A stretch of 64,000 bases of DNA from JAAYTL01 sp031460505 (GTDB lineage: Bacteria; Bacillota; Clostridia; Tissierellales; Tissierellaceae): positions 124,001 to 188,000 of the forward strand of contig JAVKTT010000002.1 of the NCBI GenBank assembly GCA_031460505.1, written 5' to 3'. Shown here in pieces: positions 17,375 through 25,965 of this stretch; the stretch's first letter is position 1, and each line of letters starts with the position of its first letter. Both the position numbers and the translations under genes were made by a program. The notes beneath the pieces are model-generated. The model had not been told where the DNA came from. It did no database searches and worked only from the letters and a program-made list of their open reading frames with translations.

Positions 17375-19558
17375 ATGAGTAAAACTAAGACTAAACGAAG
17401 GACCAAAAAAACAAAAACTCAATTAAGTAAAGATATTATAGGCAGTATAATAATTGCAATAGGAATTATATGGATAATAAGTTTATTTAGTTTTCAGATG
17501 GGTATTATAGGTTCTCTTTTAAGAGGAACTACTTTTTTATTGATGGGATTTGGAGGTTATTTTTTTCCATTATTATTAATTAGTACAGGCATTTTTTTTG
17601 TAATGGATAGATTTAATAAAAAAGAATTAGAAAAATCCATTATAGTTTTAATATTACTATTGTCCTTATTGGTATTTTTAGATGGAAAAAACATAGAAAT
17701 TGTAGGATTCTTAGATAGAATTAAAGTTGCAAATTCTCTTTCATTATTGCAAAGAGGTGGCGGAATAATTGGTGGTTTTTTAGGTTTCTTTTTTTATAAA
17801 TTGTTTGGTAAAATTGGTGGTTATATAGTCCTATCATCAATATTTACAATTTGTTCCTTAATGCTTACTGATGTAAAAATAAAGGATATTATTAAAAAAA
17901 TTAGTTTGAGTTTAAAATTTAATAATAATACAAACATAAATAGTAAAGTAAAACAAAAAAAACCTACTAACCCTAAACCTAAAATAAAAAGTGGAGTAGA
18001 ACAACTTGAAATAGATTCTGAAGAAATACAGATTATGGATTATAATAACAACAATAAAACTCAAAATATGACTGTTGAAAATAAGGAATCTAAGTCTTTA
18101 GAAGAAGGAATAATAATATCAAATCATAAAAATGAGGATTACATATATACTTTTCCTTCAATAAATCTTCTAAATTCAAGTATAACTAAAAAGGATGATA
18201 ATGAAAAGAAAGAAATCTTAAATAATGCAAAGATAATTGAAGAAACTATGAATAATTTTGGTATTGAAGCAACAATTACTCAAATAAATCGTGGACCAAC
18301 TATTACATGCTATGAACTTTCTCCTTCGCCCGGAATTAAACTAAGTAGAATTGTAAGCTTATCTGATAATATTGCACTGAGCTTAGCATCTTCAGATATC
18401 AGAATAGAAGCCCCAATTCCAGGTAAATCCGCAGTAGGAATTGAAGTACCAAATAAATCTAAAGATACTGTTAGTTTAAAAGAAATGTTATTAACAGAAG
18501 AGTATATTGATTTGGACTCGAATATTCCACTAGTACTTGGCAAAGATGTAAGCGGTAAGCCAATAGTTTCATCAATAGACAAAATGCCTCATTTACTAAT
18601 TGCTGGAGCAACTGGATCAGGTAAAAGTGTATGTATAAATACAATAATAATGAGTATCATATATAAAACATCTCCTGAAGATGTAAAGCTTATGTTAATA
18701 GACCCTAAAGTGGTTGAATTAAGTATATACAACAATATTCCGCACCTACTTATTCCTGTAGTAACAGATGCTAAAAAAGCATCCTTTGCTCTAAATTGGG
18801 CTGTAGAAGAGATGGAAAAAAGATATAAACTCTTTGCTCAAAGTAGTGTTAGGGATATGGCTTCATACAATTCTAAACAGGAAAAGAATAATTTAGACAA
18901 ACTTCCTTCTATAGTTATTATCATAGATGAACTGGCTGATTTAATGATGGTTGCTGCTCAAGAAATAGAAGATTATATCTGTAGACTAGCTCAAATGGCT
19001 AGAGCAGCCGGTATATATTTGATTGTTGCAACTCAAAGACCATCTGTTGATGTAATAACTGGTACAATTAAAGCAAATATACCATCTAGAATATCTTTTG
19101 CTGTGTCTTCACAAGTTGATTCAAGAACAATATTAGACATGTCAGGTGCTGAAAAACTACTAGGTAAAGGGGATATGCTATTTTATCCATCATTTTATTC
19201 AAAGCCTTTAAGGGTACAAGGGGCTTTTGTCAGCGATAAAGAAGTTGAGACAGTAGTTAACTTTTTAAAGGATAATAATCAAGCAGAATATGATGATGAT
19301 GTGATCGAAGTAGTTCAAACTTCAATGGATATAGAATTAGATGACAGTGATGTTTTACTACCTGATGCGATTAAATTAGTTGTGGATGAAGGACAAGCAT
19401 CTATATCTTTATTACAAAGAAGACTTAAGATTGGATATACTAGAGCTGCCAGACTTGTGGATGAAATGGAAGCTAGAGGTGTAATAGGAGGTTATGAGGG
19501 TAGTAAACCAAGGAAGGTCCTTATTACAGCTGAAGATTTAGAGGATAATGATATATAA
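17375..19558 (+). CDS. ftsK: DNA translocase FtsK/SpoIIIE
   Basis: Membrane-anchored ATP-driven DNA pump for chromosome segregation at division or into the forespore. The 727-residue protein has four hydrophobic segments within about residues 20-165, a low-complexity lysine/asparagine-rich linker (about 180-270), a RecA-like motor with Walker A GATGSGKSVC near residue 413 and Walker B IVIIIDELADLMM near 514, and a C-terminal winged-helix gamma domain (YTRAARLVDEMEARGVIG). The short linker resembles SpoIIIE. It is the only FtsK/SpoIIIE gene in the window, so it could serve both roles. Confidence 0.95.
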   Translation: MSKTKTKRRTKKTKTQLSKDIIGSIIIAIGIIWIISLFSFQMGIIGSLLRGTTFLLMGFGGYFFPLLLISTGIFFVMDRFNKKELEKSIIVLILLLSLLVFLDGKNIEIVGFLDRIKVANSLSLLQRGGGIIGGFLGFFFYKLFGKIGGYIVLSSIFTICSLMLTDVKIKDIIKKISLSLKFNNNTNINSKVKQKKPTNPKPKIKSGVEQLEIDSEEIQIMDYNNNNKTQNMTVENKESKSLEEGIIISNHKNEDYIYTFPSINLLNSSITKKDDNEKKEILNNAKIIEETMNNFGIEATITQINRGPTITCYELSPSPGIKLSRIVSLSDNIALSLASSDIRIEAPIPGKSAVGIEVPNKSKDTVSLKEMLLTEEYIDLDSNIPLVLGKDVSGKPIVSSIDKMPHLLIAGATGSGKSVCINTIIMSIIYKTSPEDVKLMLIDPKVVELSIYNNIPHLLIPVVTDAKKASFALNWAVEEMEKRYKLFAQSSVRDMASYNSKQEKNNLDKLPSIVIIIDELADLMMVAAQEIEDYICRLAQMARAAGIYLIVATQRPSVDVITGTIKANIPSRISFAVSSQVDSRTILDMSGAEKLLGKGDMLFYPSFYSKPLRVQGAFVSDKEVETVVNFLKDNNQAEYDDDVIEVVQTSMDIELDDSDVLLPDAIKLVVDEGQASISLLQRRLKIGYTRAARLVDEMEARGVIGGYEGSKPRKVLITAEDLEDNDI

Positions 19559-19599
19559 TATTAACAATTATTTTTATTAATCAGATAGGAGAATCAAAT

Positions 19600-20145
19600 A
19601 TGAATATAGCAAATAAAATTACTTTATTTAGAGTGTTTTTAGTACCATTATTTATGATTGTATTGTACTCTAATGTAAACAATAGTCAAATTATCGCAGG
19701 TTTCATCTTTATTTTTGCATCACTTACAGATACATTAGATGGATATCTTGCGAGAAGTAGAAATCTAGTTACTAACTTTGGAAAGTTCGTAGATCCATTA
19801 GCTGATAAAGTATTAGTATCAGCGGCATTAATTTCTTTGGTTGATATGGGTAAGATTCCAGGATGGATTGTTGTAATAATTATTGCAAGAGAATTCACAA
19901 TAACCGGCTTTAGAGTCCTAGCTGCATCTGATGGAATAACCATTGCTGCAAGCCCTTTAGGTAAATTTAAAACAATAACTCAACTTTTAGCTGTAATATT
20001 AATACTATTTAATAACTTTCCATTTGAAAGTATGAACATACCAATGGATCAAATTATGCTTTATTTAGCTTTAATATTTACAATACTATCGGGTTTAGAT
20101 TACATCTTTAAAAATAAACATGTATTAAATCTAAAAGACATTTAA
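19600..20145 (+). CDS. pgsA: CDP-diacylglycerol--glycerol-3-phosphate 3-phosphatidyltransferase
   Basis: Makes phosphatidylglycerophosphate, the committed step to phosphatidylglycerol and cardiolipin. The 181-residue membrane protein has the CDP-alcohol phosphotransferase signature: DTLDGYLAR, then an eight-residue gap, then GKFVDPLAD. Several hydrophobic helices are visible. It starts with ATG behind a TAGGAGAA ribosome binding site, followed by MNIANKITLFRV. Downstream cinA and recA are the classical neighbours. Confidence 0.95.
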   Translation: MNIANKITLFRVFLVPLFMIVLYSNVNNSQIIAGFIFIFASLTDTLDGYLARSRNLVTNFGKFVDPLADKVLVSAALISLVDMGKIPGWIVVIIIAREFTITGFRVLAASDGITIAASPLGKFKTITQLLAVILILFNNFPFESMNIPMDQIMLYLALIFTILSGLDYIFKNKHVLNLKDI

Positions 20146-20159
20146 TAGGAGATGGGGTA

Positions 20160-21392
20160 ATGATAGCAGAGATTATTACAATTGGTACTGAAATAACTAC
20201 TGGAAGTACTCTAAATACCAATGCATATTATCTAGCTCAAAAGTTATTTGAACTTGGTCTAGAAACCTATTACATAACTTCTGTCGATGATGATGAAAAA
20301 CGATTAGCAGATGTAATTAATATAGCTTTAAATAGAGCAGACATTATCTTAACAACTGGGGGATTGGGCCCCACTAAAGATGATTTAACTAAAGAAATTA
20401 TCTCTCGAGAACTTGGATTAGAATTAGAACTTGATCCTGAAATGGAAAATAGAATAAAAAATTTGTTTGATAGAATGGGTACATGTCTGACTAATAATAA
20501 CACTAAACAAGCAATCAAACCTGTAGGCTCCTCTTTTATTGAGAATAGTATCGGTACTGCACCTGGAATATATATAGAGAATGATACTAAAAGGATCATT
20601 ATGTTACCAGGTCCACCAAGGGAAATGAAATTGATGTTTGAAAATCATGTAAAAAACCTTATTAATGATGATCTTAATATTATATCTAGATCAATTAATA
20701 CGACTGGAATAGGTGAATCTGCTTTAGAGGCTAGGTTACAAGAATTGAAACTAGCTACTCCTAATACCAATATTGCAACTTTTGCTAAAGAAGGAACTGT
20801 TGAAATTAAGATTATAAGTAAAGGGAAAAGTAAGGAACAGATAAATGCAGAAATTGATAATATCATTGATAAGCTAAAAAATGAATTTAGTGATTATATT
20901 TATGGGTTTGATAATATAAGTCTTCAAGAAGTCGTAGTTAATGAACTAATTAATAAAAAATATAAACTTGGACTTTGTGAATCCTGCACCGGTGGTCTTG
21001 CCAGTAGTATGGTTACTCGTATACCAGGAGCCTCGAATGTGTTGGAAAGATCCATTGTAAGTTATAGTAATACTGCTAAAATGGAAGAACTTAATGTAAG
21101 AAGCTCTACATTGGAGAAATATGGTGCTGTAAGTGAAGAAACTGCTTATGAAATGGCTAAGGGATTGTTTGATAAAGCCAAATTAGATATAGTTGTATCA
21201 ATAACTGGAATAGCTGGCCCAGATGGTGGTACAGACAAAAAACCTGTAGGACTAGTTTATATATGTATAATGACTAAGGAAAATTATAAGATAATTAAAT
21301 CAAATTTTAACGGCAATAGAAACATGATTCAAAATAGAGCAGCAATAAGAGTATTAAATGAAATAAGAAAAGTTTGTATAAATAATAATTGA
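20160..21392 (+). CDS. cinA: CinA family protein (NMN amidohydrolase / competence-damage inducible)
   Basis: A 410-residue two-domain protein. The N-terminal molybdopterin-binding-like (MoCF/COG1058) domain shows EIITIGTEITTG, TTGGLGPTKDD and MLPGPPREM. The C-terminal PncC-type NMN deamidase domain shows LCESCTGGLASSMVT and TGIAGPDGGT. Family members recycle pyridine nucleotides and are transcribed with recA in several Firmicutes. The ATG follows GGAGATGGGGTA. It ends about 90 bases before recA, whose own SOS-type promoter region is in between. Confidence 0.93.
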   Translation: MIAEIITIGTEITTGSTLNTNAYYLAQKLFELGLETYYITSVDDDEKRLADVINIALNRADIILTTGGLGPTKDDLTKEIISRELGLELELDPEMENRIKNLFDRMGTCLTNNNTKQAIKPVGSSFIENSIGTAPGIYIENDTKRIIMLPGPPREMKLMFENHVKNLINDDLNIISRSINTTGIGESALEARLQELKLATPNTNIATFAKEGTVEIKIISKGKSKEQINAEIDNIIDKLKNEFSDYIYGFDNISLQEVVVNELINKKYKLGLCESCTGGLASSMVTRIPGASNVLERSIVSYSNTAKMEELNVRSSTLEKYGAVSEETAYEMAKGLFDKAKLDIVVSITGIAGPDGGTDKKPVGLVYICIMTKENYKIIKSNFNGNRNMIQNRAAIRVLNEIRKVCINNN

Positions 21393-21441
21393 CTTTATTT
21401 TGTTTTTAATATAGTATATAATTAATAAAGAACGAGTGTTC
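21389..21441 (+). promoter_or_regulatory. recA promoter region with LexA operator
   Basis: A perfect Gram-positive LexA (SOS) box, GAACGAGTGTTC, lies at 21430-21441, just downstream of a TATAAT at 21417-21422. The best-spaced -35 (17 bases) is a poor TTTATT at 21394-21399; a TTGACT at 21389-21394 is a better match but is 22 bases away. The arrangement supports LexA repression of recA. lexA itself is in this window at 31390. Confidence 0.85.
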
Positions 21442-21450
21442 TAATATGGA

Positions 21451-21480
21451 AAGGGGTGACTCCAGTTTAACTGGAATATT
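21451..21480 (+). promoter_or_regulatory. recA ribosome binding site separated from the start by a hairpin
   Basis: The only strong Shine-Dalgarno match, AAGGGGTGA at 21451-21459, is about 21-22 bases from the ATG at 21481, too far for normal initiation. Between them lies the inverted repeat TCCAGT (21461-21466) and ACTGGA (21470-21475) with a TTA loop. Folding out these 15 bases would leave an effective spacing of about 7. A stop codon in frame at 21457 rules out a usual upstream start. Confidence 0.6.
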
Positions 21481-22518
21481 ATGGCTGATAATAACGAAAA
21501 AAGAAAAGCTCTGGAATTAACATTGAATCAAATTGAAAAGCAATTCGGAAAAGGTTCAATCATGCGACTTGGTGAAGATGCTAAACTAGATTTAGAAGTT
21601 ATTCCAACAGGATCTTTAGACCTAGATATTGCTTTAGGTATTGGCGGGATACCAAGGGGTAGGATAATTGAAATATATGGACCAGAATCATCGGGTAAAA
21701 CTACATTAGCATTGCATGTTATTGCTGAAGCTCAAAAGCCTGGTGGTATCGCTGCTTTTGTTGATGCGGAGCATGCTTTAGATCCATCATATGCAAAAAA
21801 ATTAGGAGTAGATATTGACAATCTAATAATATCACAGCCTGATACAGGTGAACAAGGCTTAGAAATAACAGAGGCTTTAGTTAGAAGTGGTGCAATAGAT
21901 ATTGTTGTAGTTGACTCAGTGGCTGCCTTAGTACCAAAAGCTGAAATTGAAGGTGAAATGGGTGATTCCCATATGGGTCTTCAGGCTAGACTTATGTCAC
22001 AAGCCTTAAGAAAATTAACTGGGGCTATTAATAAATCAAATACAACAGTTATTTTCATAAATCAATTAAGAGAGAAAATTGGAGTTATGTTTGGTAACCC
22101 AGAAACTACTACTGGTGGTAGAGCGTTAAAATTCTATGCAAGTGTTAGACTTGATGTAAGAAGAATTGACTCAATCAAACAGGGTGATGAGTTTTTAGGA
22201 AATCGAACTAGAGTAAAAGTAGTAAAAAACAAAGTTGCCCCACCATTTAAACAAGCTGAGTTTGATATAATGTATGGACAAGGTATTTCAAAAGAAGGAA
22301 ATATAGTTGATGCTGGTGTAACTGCTGAAATTATAAAAAAAGCAGGGGCTTGGTTTAGTTATGGTGAGCATAAATGGCAAGGAAGAGAAAATGCAAAAGA
22401 TTTTCTTAAAGAAAATCCAGATTTACGTAATGAAATTGAAAATAAGATTAGAGTTAAATTTGGTCTGAATGCAGATGGATATTCCAATAAAGAGGAAGAT
22501 AACTCTGAAGAGAAATAA
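21481..22518 (+). CDS. recA: Recombinase RecA
   Basis: Strand-exchange protein of homologous recombination and co-protease for LexA cleavage. The 345 residues are typical. Seen: Walker A GPESSGKTT near residue 66, Walker B VVVDSVAALVP, loop L1 EGEMGDSHMGLQARLMSQALRK, loop L2 FINQLREKIGVMFGNPETTTGGRALKF, and a short acidic C-terminal tail (NKEEDNSEEK). A LexA box precedes the gene. A terminator follows, separating recA from the SbcCD-like genes. Confidence 0.99.
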   Translation: MADNNEKRKALELTLNQIEKQFGKGSIMRLGEDAKLDLEVIPTGSLDLDIALGIGGIPRGRIIEIYGPESSGKTTLALHVIAEAQKPGGIAAFVDAEHALDPSYAKKLGVDIDNLIISQPDTGEQGLEITEALVRSGAIDIVVVDSVAALVPKAEIEGEMGDSHMGLQARLMSQALRKLTGAINKSNTTVIFINQLREKIGVMFGNPETTTGGRALKFYASVRLDVRRIDSIKQGDEFLGNRTRVKVVKNKVAPPFKQAEFDIMYGQGISKEGNIVDAGVTAEIIKKAGAWFSYGEHKWQGRENAKDFLKENPDLRNEIENKIRVKFGLNADGYSNKEEDNSEEK

Positions 22519-22523
22519 TATAC

Positions 22524-22551
22524 AACCTCCTTTTAGGAGGTTTAATTTTTA
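22524..22551 (+). terminator. Intrinsic terminator after recA
   Basis: AACCTCC (22524-22530) pairs with GGAGGTT (22536-22542) around TTTTA and is followed by TAATTTTT. It separates recA from the next gene by only about 25 bases, so that gene may depend on readthrough or on a promoter not recognised here. Confidence 0.75.
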
Positions 22552-22576
22552 AAATGAACAATGTGGAGGTGCTAAA

Positions 22577-23560
22577 GTGAGACTATTATTTTTTACAGAT
22601 TCCCATATAAGAGGAACCTCTCCTAAAAATCGAAAAGATGATTATGTTCAAACACTTGAAAATAAAATGTTAGAGATAGTTGACATAGTTAATGATAAAA
22701 ATATTGACTTTGTCTTACATGGTGGGGATTTATTTGATAGACCTGATGTATCAATTTCTATTACTAGTAGGTTTTCTAAAATATTGAAGAAAATTCAAGT
22801 ACCTATCTATTTAATTAGTGGAAATCATGATGTATATGGTCATAATCCTCAAACTATCAACAGAACGATGCTTGGCTTGTTAAACGAATTAGATATTCTT
22901 AACCTCATTAATGAAGAAGAAAAGATAATTTTGCATAAAGGCAGTATTAAAGTTCAATTAACTGGCCAACCTTATATTTATAATATAGATGATAAAATTA
23001 ATAAAAAATATTATATGCTAGAAGACGTTGATGAATCAGTAAATTATGCTATTCACATTGTTCATGGTATGCTTTTAGATAAACCATTTATTAAAGGGGT
23101 TCCTTTTACTTTAGTAGATGATATTAAAGATACAAAGGCAGATATAACTATTGCAGGTCACTACCACTCGGGATTTAATAACATTACAATTGAAGGGAAA
23201 CACTTCATTAATCCAGGCAGCATCGTACGTATTTCAAATAGCTTAAGAGAAATTGAAAGAAGGCCTAAAGTAATCATTATAGATCTTGATGATGAGATTA
23301 AATTTACAGATATATATCTAGAGAGTGCCTTAACTGGCGACTTAGTATTAGATAGAGATGAAATAGAGAAAAATATATTCAAAAGGGAAAGATTGTATGA
23401 GTTCAAACAAACTGTCGATTCTGCTATGGATTTTGAGAAGATGGATATAAATGATGTACTTATTGAAGTATCTAAATCAGAAGGGCTAAGTGAAGAAGTT
23501 AAAATTGAGGCATTAAATAGAATTGCTATGGTTCAGATGAAAGGCTTAGATGGTGACTAG
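22577..23560 (+). CDS. Mre11/SbcD-like metallophosphoesterase
   Basis: A 327-residue calcineurin-type phosphoesterase resembling SbcD/Mre11 nucleases. The two-metal motifs are visible: FTDSHIRGT at residues 5-13, HGGDLFDRPD near 54, SGNHDVYGH near 86, and AGHYHSGFN near 193 with HFINPGSIVRIS following. GTG start behind GGAGGTG. It is shorter than SbcD of about 390 residues, but the core is complete. It overlaps or abuts the next gene, which codes for an SbcC/Rad50 N-terminal half, so the pair should act as a DNA end-processing nuclease-ATPase. The exact substrate is unknown. Confidence 0.85.
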   Translation: MRLLFFTDSHIRGTSPKNRKDDYVQTLENKMLEIVDIVNDKNIDFVLHGGDLFDRPDVSISITSRFSKILKKIQVPIYLISGNHDVYGHNPQTINRTMLGLLNELDILNLINEEEKIILHKGSIKVQLTGQPYIYNIDDKINKKYYMLEDVDESVNYAIHIVHGMLLDKPFIKGVPFTLVDDIKDTKADITIAGHYHSGFNNITIEGKHFINPGSIVRISNSLREIERRPKVIIIDLDDEIKFTDIYLESALTGDLVLDRDEIEKNIFKRERLYEFKQTVDSAMDFEKMDINDVLIEVSKSEGLSEEVKIEALNRIAMVQMKGLDGD

Positions 23561-23561
23561 T

Positions 23562-25004
23562 ATGAAATATTTAAAAACTGTTATATTAGAAAACTTCCAA
23601 TCTCATAAATATACCTCAGTAAATTTTGATGAAGGTTTAAATGTTATTTTAGGTCCATCAGATTCGGGTAAGACAGCTATAATTAGAGGTATAAAGTGGG
23701 CGTTATATAATGAACCTTCTGGTGACTATTTTATTAGAGAAGGTGAAAGTGAGGCTTCGGTTACTCTTATCTTCAGTGATAATACAAAAATAAAAAGATT
23801 TAGAAGTAAATCAAAAAATTCGTATGTTTTGTTTAAGAAAAATGGTGAAGAAGTAAAATATGAAGGCTTTGGTACATCTGTGCCTACTGAAATTATTGAA
23901 GAGATTGGGATAAAAAAGATACAACTAGATAGTGATGCAACAAATGCAATTAATATTTCAGAACAATTAGAGGGGTCTTTTCTTCTATCTGAGAAAAACA
24001 GTACAAGAGCAGGGGCCATAGGTAGATTAATTGGTGTAAATGTTATAGATGATGCATTAAAAGATACTTTAAAAGATATTAGAAATTTATCTAATACTAA
24101 GAAAAGTACTGAGCTTAGAATCTCAAAGATTGAGGATGAGTTAAAGGAATATGAATATTTAGAAGAGCTTAATACAAAGTTAAAAAAGGCTGAGGAGTTA
24201 AGACATGTAATACATGAGAAAGCAAATAAACAAGAAAAATTAAAGACTTGTTATTATAGATATAAGCAATTAAATCAAGAATTTAATATTATTAATGTTC
24301 AAATTACCAAACTAAAGAATGTTGAAGATATTGATCCATTAGTACAAAAGATAGAAAAAAACATTATCAATTTCAAGTATTATAATATTAAACGAGTTCA
24401 ATATAGAAATTATCAGTTAGAGATAAAAGATGACTTGAATCTTATAAATAGACTAGTTAATATAGAAGATGTTGATGAAATTATTAATAAAACTGATCAA
24501 TTGTTTATACGCATTTATAAACTCTTAACCATTAAACGTAATTTAGATATGGTTGTTAGAGACAAGATTATATCAAATAATATTTATACTAAGTTAGAGA
24601 GATTATCTGCTGTGGAAAAGTCTGTATCATCTTTTGAAAAAAAAGCAACAATTATTTCAAGGTTAGTAAAATTGAGGGATGATTATAATTCAAATCAAAG
24701 CAATATAGAAGTTGGATATGATTTTATTAAGAGATTTGACGGTCTAGAATCATCTGAATCATTTTATAAAGATATATTTTATATAAACAACAGATTAATA
24801 GAACTTAAAGAAATACATCGAAAAATAAGGGTTTTAGGTACTCATCAGAAAGATGAAATTAAAGAACTAAATAATTTTAAGAAAGAAATAGATGTTAACT
24901 TAAACAAATATAAAGAACAATTAACTAAAATTGAAATTTGCCCATTTTGTTTAAGTGATATTGATATAGATAAAATAGAACATATAATAAGCCATTATGA
25001 TTAG
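23562..25004 (+). CDS. SbcC/Rad50-like ATPase, N-terminal half ending at a CxxC hook
   Basis: A 480-residue protein that begins like an SbcC/Rad50 N-lobe (MKYLKTVILENFQSHKYT). It has the Walker A motif GPSDSGKT at residues 31-38, then about 285 residues of charged helical sequence consistent with coiled coil. It stops 17 residues after a CPFC motif (cysteines near 460 and 463) that resembles the Rad50 zinc hook. No signature motif, Walker B or H-loop is present; these are in the gene at 25270. The ATG at 23562 matches family N-termini; the ATG at 23550, overlapping the upstream gene, is an alternative. Probably translationally coupled to the Mre11-like gene. Confidence 0.8.
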   Translation: MKYLKTVILENFQSHKYTSVNFDEGLNVILGPSDSGKTAIIRGIKWALYNEPSGDYFIREGESEASVTLIFSDNTKIKRFRSKSKNSYVLFKKNGEEVKYEGFGTSVPTEIIEEIGIKKIQLDSDATNAINISEQLEGSFLLSEKNSTRAGAIGRLIGVNVIDDALKDTLKDIRNLSNTKKSTELRISKIEDELKEYEYLEELNTKLKKAEELRHVIHEKANKQEKLKTCYYRYKQLNQEFNIINVQITKLKNVEDIDPLVQKIEKNIINFKYYNIKRVQYRNYQLEIKDDLNLINRLVNIEDVDEIINKTDQLFIRIYKLLTIKRNLDMVVRDKIISNNIYTKLERLSAVEKSVSSFEKKATIISRLVKLRDDYNSNQSNIEVGYDFIKRFDGLESSESFYKDIFYINNRLIELKEIHRKIRVLGTHQKDEIKELNNFKKEIDVNLNKYKEQLTKIEICPFCLSDIDIDKIEHIISHYD

Positions 25005-25016
25005 GAGGTTATTATT

Positions 25017-25265
25017 ATGAATTACGAAAAGGAATTAAATAATCTTAAAGAAAACTTAGAGAAAGCTAAATCCCTAAAATATAGGGCGGAGGCTAGGCTA
25101 GAACAATTAAAGAAGCAAGAAGAAGAATTAATAAAGGAGCTTAATGAATTAGGTGTTGATCCTAAGGACTTAGATAATGAAATAGAAAAATTAACTAAAG
25201 AGATGAACGAGTTATTAAAAGAAGCTAATAGTTTATTACCTATTGATTTACTAGAAAAGAAGTGA
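25017..25265 (+). CDS. Small coiled-coil protein of the split SbcC-like locus
   Basis: An 82-residue, highly charged, almost wholly helical protein without hydrophobic segments. Heptad-like leucine spacing (NLKENLEKAKSL, LEQLKKQEEELIKELNELG) suggests a coiled coil with a break around GVDPKDLD at residues 46-53. It lies exactly between the two halves of the ATPase and is in the same frame as the first half, but it has its own strong AGGAGG ribosome binding site that overlaps the preceding stop. I recognise no family. It may be the returning arm of the coiled coil or an assembly partner. Confidence 0.75.
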   Translation: MNYEKELNNLKENLEKAKSLKYRAEARLEQLKKQEEELIKELNELGVDPKDLDNEIEKLTKEMNELLKEANSLLPIDLLEKK

Positions 25266-25269
25266 TTAT

Positions 25270-25923
25270 ATGATAAATAATTTAAACTCTTTAGATGCAA
25301 ATATAACTAAATTAAAGGGTTTTTTAGCTAAAGAAAGTGGGAAAAAGGAAAAATTAATAGAACAATTAAATGAATCTAAATCTGAATTGATTATTGTATC
25401 AGATAGCATTGAATTGTTGGATAAAGTTGTAATACTATACCAAAAGACTTCAGAATTTGCAAGAGAACAAGCAAAAATCCAGATAGAATCTTTAGTTACT
25501 AAATGTTTACAATTCATATTTGAGTCAAATATTGAATTTGTAATAGAGATAGAAGAACTTCGTAATAAGGCGAATGCTGAATTCTATGTTCTAAACGAAA
25601 ATGAAGACACTATTATAAAAACAAAACCAGAATTATCTAGAGGTGGAGGAGTGGTGGATATAGTGTCTCTAGCTCTTAGAATTGCTTTTTTACAAATATA
25701 TAAACCTAAAATCGAAGGTCCGTTAATACTTGATGAGCCTGCAAAACATGTTAGTGATGATTATATAGTAAATGTTGGGGATTTCCTAAAACAGACTTCG
25801 GAAATGTTTAATCGTCAGATTATAATGGTAACACATAATCAACATCTGTCAAATATAAGCAATTACTGTTATCGTGTTGAACTTGATGGTACTACCAGTA
25901 GTGTATCAAGGGTTGAACCCTAA
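25270..25923 (+). CDS. SbcC/Rad50-like ATPase, C-terminal half
   Basis: A 217-residue protein with about 75 N-terminal residues of coiled coil, then the ABC-ATPase C-lobe: a signature-like LSRGGGVVDIVSLALR at residues 122-137 (the usual SGG(E/Q) is altered), Walker B PLILDEP at 151-157 with the catalytic glutamate, and an H-loop histidine at 189 (MVTHNQH). The usual D-loop LD is replaced by HVSDD. It lacks Walker A, so it must pair with the product of the gene at 23562 to make an ATP site. The ribosome binding site is weak (GAAGTGA), which suggests coupling to the preceding small gene. Confidence 0.8.
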   Translation: MINNLNSLDANITKLKGFLAKESGKKEKLIEQLNESKSELIIVSDSIELLDKVVILYQKTSEFAREQAKIQIESLVTKCLQFIFESNIEFVIEIEELRNKANAEFYVLNENEDTIIKTKPELSRGGGVVDIVSLALRIAFLQIYKPKIEGPLILDEPAKHVSDDYIVNVGDFLKQTSEMFNRQIIMVTHNQHLSNISNYCYRVELDGTTSSVSRVEP

Positions 25924-25930
25924 TTACATC

Positions 25931-25959
25931 TTGACATTGTTTTGTATAAGTAATAAAAT
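25931..25959 (+). promoter_or_regulatory. Strong sigma-A promoter for rny
   Basis: A perfect -35 TTGACA (25931-25936), a 17-base spacer and TAAAAT (25954-25959). It starts a leader of about 160 bases before rny and makes rny independent of the upstream SbcC-like genes. Confidence 0.8.
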
Positions 25960-25965
25960 AGAGGT

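Noticed and set aside
23550..25923. Decayed pseudogene explanation for the SbcC-like genes
   Set aside because: All three frames are free of internal stops, keep their functional motifs and have ordered start signals at each junction; a single mutation would not create these.
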